A DNA stretch of 64,000 nt from Siderastrea radians (lineage: Eukaryota; Cnidaria; Anthozoa; Scleractinia; Rhizangiidae). The DNA is taken from contig OZ024896.1 of assembly GCA_964017195.1 (NCBI GenBank), positions 32,083,807 through 32,147,806 on the forward strand, in the 5' to 3' direction. Under the pieces are notes generated by a model. That model made no database searches. It saw nothing but the letters and a program-made list of their open reading frames with translations, and was not told the origin of the DNA. A program made the position numbers and the translations under genes. Below are positions 57,780 to 64,000 of the stretch, piece after piece; position 1 is the first letter of the stretch, and each line of letters starts with the position of its first letter.

Positions 57780-58400
57780 GAGCTGCCTGACTACAGCCGA
57801 GAAGTGTCTGCTTGCGGAGGCTCGACTGCAACTCCGAGCAAGTGCAACACAGTGTCGTCTTGCCCGACTTTTTTTGCTCTCACATGAACGGAAAAGCAAT
57901 GAAGAATGTATTGTGATAGCCAGGTTTGAAAGTTATAATGTATGAGCTGGTCCCATATAAACATCAAACCTTCACCGAAAAGAGAAACAATGTGAGTGAA
58001 AATTTTAAAGGAGAAAAGCACCTGCTATTGTTATGCTTGCAGTAAAAATGAAAGGACTTGTGAAAATTGTCTAGTTTCGTACTCCTTATAAATAAAGACC
58101 CTTCAACACAACCAGTAATACTGTCATGTAAGTACCGAATCTCCAGCTCAATCGGCCGAGTTGTGGGACGGATGTTTCGCCTTGTTCCTATGCACCGACC
58201 ACTCTCCCGAATATGCTGTGACGAAATGCAATGTCGCATGGGACAAGGCAGGTACGTTTGACGATTCGATAACTTGGCTGGTTGCAAGTGATTTTCCAGG
58301 CATCCCAAATCGAACTTCTTTTATGTCGAGGTTGTATCGTCAGAACAAGGGTAGATAATACGTCAGCATTGATCTGTGACCACTTGCTTATTTTTCTTTT
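57780..58400. other. Coding-like sequence, unresolved
   Basis: A 114-codon minus frame (57,964-58,308) and plus frames of 64-65 codons overlap here. Composition is less AT-rich than the flanks, but I recognise no domain and cannot choose a strand. It could be an exon of an unseen gene or part of a transposon. Confidence 0.25.
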
Positions 58401-58729
58401 CTATTTTCAAATTCAGCGGTAACAAGGGACTTGATCATGCGTTCTACAATTCCGCTCCAGTTTTCCGCGCATAGAGCGAGTGCCAAAATTGCCAGTGTAC
58501 GAAAGAAAATCCCAGTTAAAAGAGTCCCAATAGATTTATTTTAATTGTGGCCTCATTTTTTTTTCTGCCGGAAGCTGATCAGTTTTGCGAAAGCAAACTA
58601 ATTGTTACTTTTTTTCACCCACAAAACAAATTGCTATCGTGAACAGTAGCGACGCAAAGTTAACACTTGTTATAAAAAGTATAGTATCCATACAAGAAGA
58701 ATTCTAGTGATTCTGAGAACACCTGTTTG

Positions 58730-59110
58730 TTAAAGGGAATATTTCACAGGTATTTTTGTCACTTTGGTGTCAAATTCCGCTAAAATCAAAACTAAGGGCA
58801 TTTTCTTATCTACAAAATGGTTTTCTGAGAACTCCAAGAAGAAATGAAGTGAATCAGTTCTTGAAATAAAATTTAATCGGTTTCTGCACAGCAGGGAAAA
58901 CTTGAAAAACTGCGGCCCGATTTTTTTCAAGTTGCAATCCATTTCCATCTTGACCATCCGTGGCCAAAGGCACCTATTTACAGTTTAAATGCACTAGTAG
59001 AGTTGTTTTCAACAAAAATAGACCATTATTTTGGGTATTCGTCATAACAAACATGACTTTTGGCTCAGTTCTCTAATTACATCTAAAAATTGGTGACATA
59101 GTCCTTTTAA
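58730..59110. mobile_element. MITE family B, third copy
   Basis: The left end ttaaagggaatatttcacag and the right, inverted, gacatagtccttttaa share cgttgcaatccatttcc-type interior and gaccattattttgggtattc with 56,031-56,428. Confidence 0.8.
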
Positions 59111-60200
59111 TGTGGATCAGCATTTGCAAAAAAACACTCGCACAATTTAGTTTTTATCTCGTGGTTGCAATAGCAACTAAGAGATTTTGTAGTGGAGTTG
59201 AGAGAATTCCTGAGCACATTACTATGGTTATTTTCGTGAGCTCTCGTGTAGATTCGGTGATGTTCGCGAGATCTTCGGTATTTCCAAGAGAAGAACTTCG
59301 CTGTATCATCGGGCTATGTCGGAGACACTTTCGTTATTTTAGGCCCTGAGGTATCAGATAACTAGGGTCTGGGGTTTCCTGCCGTTTAGAAGGATAACTT
59401 GTGTCGTTTATCAATTATTTCACGGTCAGAAATATTCATTATGTTGCGGTAAAATTTCAGAGAAATAGCGTTAGATCACAGCGAACAGCGATGTGTTCTT
59501 AGAATAGATTTTTATCAGGAGCATTGTGAAGCATATACAGTCGATGAGAACAGCTAGTCGATTTCGGGTCTTGATGACGTAATAATCTTGATATTCTATT
59601 TTGATGTAATACGAGGACGCTTGTTGAGTTGCTAATCGAAGGTTAACGGTTTCGGAAACCTAGCTAAAAACTGGCTGAAATGCGGTTGAAAGGCTTTGAG
59701 ACGGTGAAGAAACGACACAGGGACAATATTTGAGCTGGTATGTCATTTTTAGTTTCCGGACTAAGACTGATCAAGTTCCATGCAAATCCTTATATTTTGC
59801 CACTAAAAGTACTAAAGTGGTCCGCTTGTGACCCTGATTTTCCCAAGCAACGACCACGAGATCTCGTCCGTGGGACAGTTATTTCTTGACGACACGATTT
59901 TTATGCTAAATAGTGATTTAGGTCTCGCGAAATCACATTAGGCTCTCCGATTTTTTGGGAAATTAAATTCCTGCAAAAAATTACCAACCATAAGATAGCC
60001 TTGGTATTGAACAAATTTTGGACTGTATTTCCGCTGAGTAGCTAGCCAAGCAAATTTGAGCAATTTGTTGATGGCATAGTGCGAATCAGAAACTCCAGGA
60101 GAAGCTCCTTGAAGGTTGTTAAGTTACCAGGAACCTGTGCTCATGTAAAAACAAAGGCTATTATTGAGGGTCTATTGAGTGTTACTTTTATTGTTTGTGA
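59111..60200. other. No gene recognised
   Basis: No supported exon or terminal-repeat element was seen. Confidence 0.4.
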
Positions 60201-60209
60201 TCAGATTCA

Positions 60210-60870
60210 TACTCCGAGGTTTTTAGAGCTCCCCTGGGTAGTGGGGGAGGGGGGTGATTCCCATATAAAAGAGACAGGGGGATCGTCGTCCTTTTTAGGG
60301 CTTAAAATTCGAGGTTTGGTACCCTGGCCACCGTTAACGATACCAAGGTACCTTAAACAGGAAAAGATACCCGGACGACAACTGGTACCTCTTTGGTGTA
60401 GAAGGGAATTTAAACCACGCCAGGAGCCTATCACGTGATATGCTCCTGACCACGCCCATAAAACGAGATTCTGGAGCCTTTTAAGGGCTACATCCATCTT
60501 CTTTTATATGGAAGCCCCCCGGGGATCACTCAAGGGAAGTTTGGGTGGCGGTGTGCAGCCGAGGCCTTCAAACTCTGACCCTGTTTAAGACAAAATCCGT
60601 TCATTTCGCTACCCTGTTTGAGAAAAGAGACCTTTATATTTTGCTCGTGTTCTGCAAGCAAAATGACATCATAGAATGAAATTTTAAAAAAATGCTGGTA
60701 GCCACATGTAGGGTTCAAGGCTTCCAGTCCAGAAAGACGCCCTGTCCAAGACGCTAAATAGTGAAGTTGTATACCCTGTTTAAGACGCAATACCCTGAAA
60801 ACCATACCCTGTTGAGCAGCACGTACCCTTTAAGGCCAAATAAGGGAGTGCCTCCAGGGGAAGCCCCCGC
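60210..60870. repeat. Dispersed repeat with 'accctgtttaagac' motifs
   Basis: The core accctgttt(a/g)aga recurs about five times between agctcccctgggtagtgggg on the left and tgcctccaggggaagccccc on the right, which are roughly inverted. It is related to 22,580-23,062 and abuts the end of the GPCR pseudogene. Confidence 0.7.
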
Positions 60871-60901
60871 CCGCCGTGTTTTATGAAAGTCATAATCAGT
60901 T

Positions 60902-61758
60902 CTATGCAGGCGTCACAGCTGGAGTCGAAAGCCGAAAAACAAACTGCCTCATCTTTTTCTGTCGCCAACAATAAATTAGTGGATTGGCAAGAGAATTTAA
61001 CATGACAAACGTGCGGACCCATGGACGAGTCACGTGACTGTTCAAGTTATCCTTAAGTACAAACACGAACAAAAAGATAACAGCCATGGGAAGATAACAA
61101 AACATAACAGCACCGACTACAAGTACAGTTGTTTTGAGCGCTTTGTTCTCTTTAGCGAATCTTTGGACTTCTTCTTGGGGAAGCTGTTGCGTTTTGATCA
61201 TCTCTCGGTGCTGAAGTGTTTCACGTTATAAAATCGCATAAGCAGGCGCGATGAACAGGACACACGAGAAAAGGACAAGAGCTACCAACAGGTTTAACAT
61301 TGGTCTTATAGCGCTCTTCCCAACGATCAGTCCTACTATAACTTGAGAAATAGAAAAGACCCAAAACGAGATCACTGCAACCTTGATGTTTCGTGTTATG
61401 ACGATGTCAGGATAGTGCACTGTAAATCTGATCGCTATGAGCCTCTCGCAAGTAACTAACATCAGGTGAAGGGATGAACACACAGATACGACGCGTAAAG
61501 AAGACCTGTAAAAATCGTCAACTGTTTCGTCGTGGGTTGGGCCAAGTAACTGGAATGTTTTTAACAGAATAAACGTTGGCTGTAGTACAAGACCCGTTAA
61601 AGCGTCGGAAACCGTGCCAAACAGGCCAACAAGATGTTGGTTTTGCTCTGGAGAGCTGGTTTGCGTTTTACGGCCATTATCACCAGCACGTTAAGAAGAA
61701 CTGTAAAAGGACAAGTGATATTGTTTATGACAATAGTTACGAATAACTTACCGTCCAT
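60902..61758 (-). pseudogene. Rhodopsin-family GPCR pseudogene
   Basis: From a minus-strand ATG at 61,758 the order is TM1 (NNITCPFTVLLNVLVIMAVK), TM2 lead-in NILLAC, then in another frame SDALTGLVLQPTF, TM3 ending in the DRY-equivalent CERLIAIRF, TM4, TM5, a third loop with basic residues, TM6 with VMFCYLPMA, and TM7 with NSLANPLIYCWR (NPxxY). Two lesions break it: a one-base frameshift near 61,620 between TM1 and TM2, and an in-frame TAA at about 61,223 after TM5 (PAYAIL*). The rest is well preserved, so the loss looks recent. Cnidarian genomes have large intronless GPCR families of this kind. The ligand cannot be predicted. Confidence 0.88.
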
Positions 61759-61759
61759 G

Positions 61760-62860
61760 GTAAGTGCAAGAAAACTCGCTTGTTATGTTTGTTTGAACCA
61801 GAAACCTAGCTTACGGGGTCAGTAGGCTAGCGGAGTTAAGTGAAGTTGAATTTTTGACGAATATATATTTCTTTTCTTCGTGAGAGCCCCATTCGCCATT
61901 TCACCGAACAAATGTTTGCCACTTTGGATTTTCCCATCCTTCGATCCGCCGAATTGTTCAATATCTGCATATGCCTTAGTTAATTAGTACTATAGACAAA
62001 CAATTTCGTCTTGGTATAATTTTGTCTCGGATCTTTAAGTACCGGTATTTCTTGTTGTTGTTTAAATTTGTCCAGCGGACATGAATAATGTATACTTTAA
62101 TTGACCAACTTGTAAATCAATTAAAAACTTGTCAGCATGTAGTATATGAAGCACTATGAAAAGAGATGCAAATAGACTTGAATTCGAGAAGTGATTACAT
62201 TGTAAATGGAGCAGAAAACAAAACTAAAAGCAGTGAGTAGCGCAGCTGAGAGGTTTTTCTCTTAGCTAGCAACTTAAAGGTGTAATTTCCTATAACTCTC
62301 TGCAAGCGGGGTACTTAAAGAGATTCCTCTTAGCTTACATCTGTTTCAGTGTGCTACAGTCGCATGGTACAATTTTTTGCGAGTCAGTAAGCTTAATATT
62401 ATTTGAGGTTCTTCTGTGACTTTATTTACGAGCAGAAAAAATGAGAAATTTAGGAAAACAAATAAAAAGACTACTTTGAATGTATATGGGAATATTTTTT
62501 CTATACTAGACCAACACTGCACTTATTTTGTATCCTTTTGAAACTTGACGACATGGTTTTAGATCTGAATTGATTCTTGTACATTTAATGTTGCTTTTAT
62601 TTTATAGTTTATCCAGTCGGATCAGGACAACACTTCAGTCGATCTATGTTGGACCATGATAGGAAAATAAAATTTTGAAGCTTTAGATATACTGGAGTAA
62701 TAGTCACTAAGAGTGGGATGTGGAGGAAGATTGCACCGAGTGTCGATCAGTATTGAACAGTTAGACTGCGGAGCTTGATGAGAAAAACGCGGACGAGAAA
62801 TCTTATTTCGCAAGTTGACAACCAAATGGTTCCAGCCAGATCATATTTGAATCGTAGATA
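61760..62860. other. No gene recognised
   Basis: AT-rich flank of the GPCR pseudogene. No supported exon was found. Confidence 0.4.
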
Positions 62861-62861
62861 C

Positions 62862-62881
62862 AAAAAAAAAAAAAAAAAAAA
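62862..62881. repeat. Poly(A) tract
   Basis: About 20 adenines, just upstream of the coding-like duplicated segment. It could be the tail of a retroposed sequence or chance. Confidence 0.7.
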
Positions 62882-62919
62882 ATCAAAACAAGTTTACTTT
62901 CTACAGACAAGCATAGCAG

Positions 62920-63020
62920 CAAAGCATAGCAGCAAGGCTGATCTGACTACGTACAAAGATTTGACTTTGCAAGACATCAACACGACACTGATAGAACTTC
63001 AACAGAGCAGGGTTGATTAG
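62920..63020 (+). repeat. Coding-like duplicated segment, copy 2
   Basis: The match to 9,706-9,800 is close, and here the frame is open: it encodes KADLTTYKDLTLQDINTTLI, then ELQQSRVD and TAG. The frame opens from 62,775 across the poly(A). The protein is not recognised. Confidence 0.6.
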
Positions 63021-63139
63021 GTCTGTTTTACTAGATCCTACGTACACGTGCAGCATTTTCGTTTGCGGTCCTTTACTGATATTGTATTACTTTCTGATGA
63101 TGTGACATGCAAAGTTATAATAAAGACAAGTCCTAGATA

Positions 63140-63310
63140 CCAGCAAGCTCCGGGGCCCTCTGACTGGATATCCGGCTGACAGCGCTAAATAGCATAATGC
63201 GCATGTCCCCACATCACCGTAGAAACCATTCTCGAGCCCAGAGCCCTTTTCTTTTGCGCATGACTGCTCGAGCAAAATTAGGCCCGAAGGCTCCGGGGGT
63301 CGAGAATGCG
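63140..63310. repeat. Imperfect palindromic GC-rich segment
   Basis: The block cattctcgagcccagagccc and its partial inverse ggctccgggggtcgagaatg lie about 50 bp apart, suggesting a fold-back repeat. Boundaries are unclear. Confidence 0.45.
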
Positions 63311-63820
63311 TAAACTCGTTACCGGGGTCTCAGCACTTGAAGTTTGAAGTACTTTCTTCCCATGGTACCGCCCAAATGAAAATTGTTTTCAATTAAAATT
63401 TGGAAAGAAAATAAAATAAACTAAGCCCCTTGAAAACGCAAATAAAATTTTAATCATCAGATTAAGTTATTAAAACTATGAGATGATAAATTGCGAATGA
63501 GGCACACAGCATCAAGTTGATTATATTAAATCTTTTCATATCCTTTCTTTCCTCCAGCGTTATTGCTGTTATTGCTACTATTATTATTTTCTATGTTATT
63601 TTACGTCTAGTATAATTGCATAAATTAGGATTTTCCTCAACCCAATCATTAATTAAATTGTTTCATTTAAAATATCTTGGACCCTCTATCTAGTTAAGGT
63701 TACTGTAAACCTTCGCGAGTGTCTTCCGGCAAATCTTCTCTACGTGCGTTGTTTTTCAATAAATCCTAGCAAACTGTATATCGCTGTAAAGCTTATAAAA
63801 TACAGAATTCGAAATAGTAG

Positions 63821-64000
63821 GGGTGTTCCGGGGCTGATCCGGGGTGTTCTGGGGTGTTCCGGGGGGTGTTCCGGGGGTGTTCCGGGGATGTTCCGGGGTG
63901 TTCCGGGGTGTTTCGGGTTTTACAGACACCCAAAACAAAACAGGGTGTCTGTAAAACCCGGAACACCCCGGAACACCCCGGAACACCCCCGGAACACCTC
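63821..64000. repeat. Decamer minisatellite in inverted arms around a perfect hairpin
   Basis: About nine copies of a 'ccggggtgtt'-like unit on one strand run into gggttttacagacaccc (63,915-63,931). An 11-base loop follows, then the exact inverse at 63,943-63,959, then inverted decamers to the window end. The right arm is cut by the window boundary. Confidence 0.95.

Overview
The window is eukaryotic, AT-rich and intron-rich, and best fits an anthozoan cnidarian, probably a stony coral. The evidence is a 12-exon metazoan receptor tyrosine kinase gene with GT-AG introns, a decayed rhodopsin-family GPCR, a non-LTR retrotransposon remnant, and dense short inverted-repeat elements (MITEs). The coral assignment is my inference from repeat and protein style. 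There is no prokaryotic gene organisation, CRISPR array or rRNA.

Layout. Positions 1-27,400 are gene-poor and repeat-rich. They hold an 872-bp Mutator-like element with long TIRs, an 11-bp target duplication and an intact 169-codon reading frame; several MITEs; a tRNA-like fragment; and a 2.2-kb array of a 106-bp monomer with higher-order structure (about 19,660-21,900). Positions 27,584-53,349 (+) carry one gene spread over 25.8 kb. I could join it exon by exon with every intron phase matching, giving a predicted 906-residue ROR-family receptor. Its order is signal peptide, basic linker, Frizzled-type CRD 1, Ig domain, CRD 2, kringle, transmembrane helix, tyrosine kinase. Introns hold many MITEs, antisense copies of the 106-bp repeat, a 1.3-kb Mutator-like element and a 28-bp minisatellite. 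Positions 55,255-57,770 (-) are a 5'-truncated LINE with a MITE nested in it. Positions 60,902-61,758 (-) are a GPCR pseudogene with one frameshift and one nonsense codon. The window ends in a decamer minisatellite folded around a perfect hairpin.

The most notable object is the ROR-like gene. The usual ROR order is Ig-CRD-kringle-TM-kinase; here a second complete ten-cysteine CRD lies N-terminal to the Ig domain. The kinase keeps the VAIK-type lysine, the helix C glutamate and HRD, but the DLG aspartate that binds magnesium is asparagine, the glycine loop is degenerate, one activation-loop tyrosine is serine, and the Ser/Thr/Pro-rich cytoplasmic tail is absent. This suggests a Wnt-binding or scaffold pseudokinase receptor. 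The second theme is that the 106-bp satellite monomer is also found inside a TTAA-flanked MITE family, linking a mobile element to a satellite in the same window.
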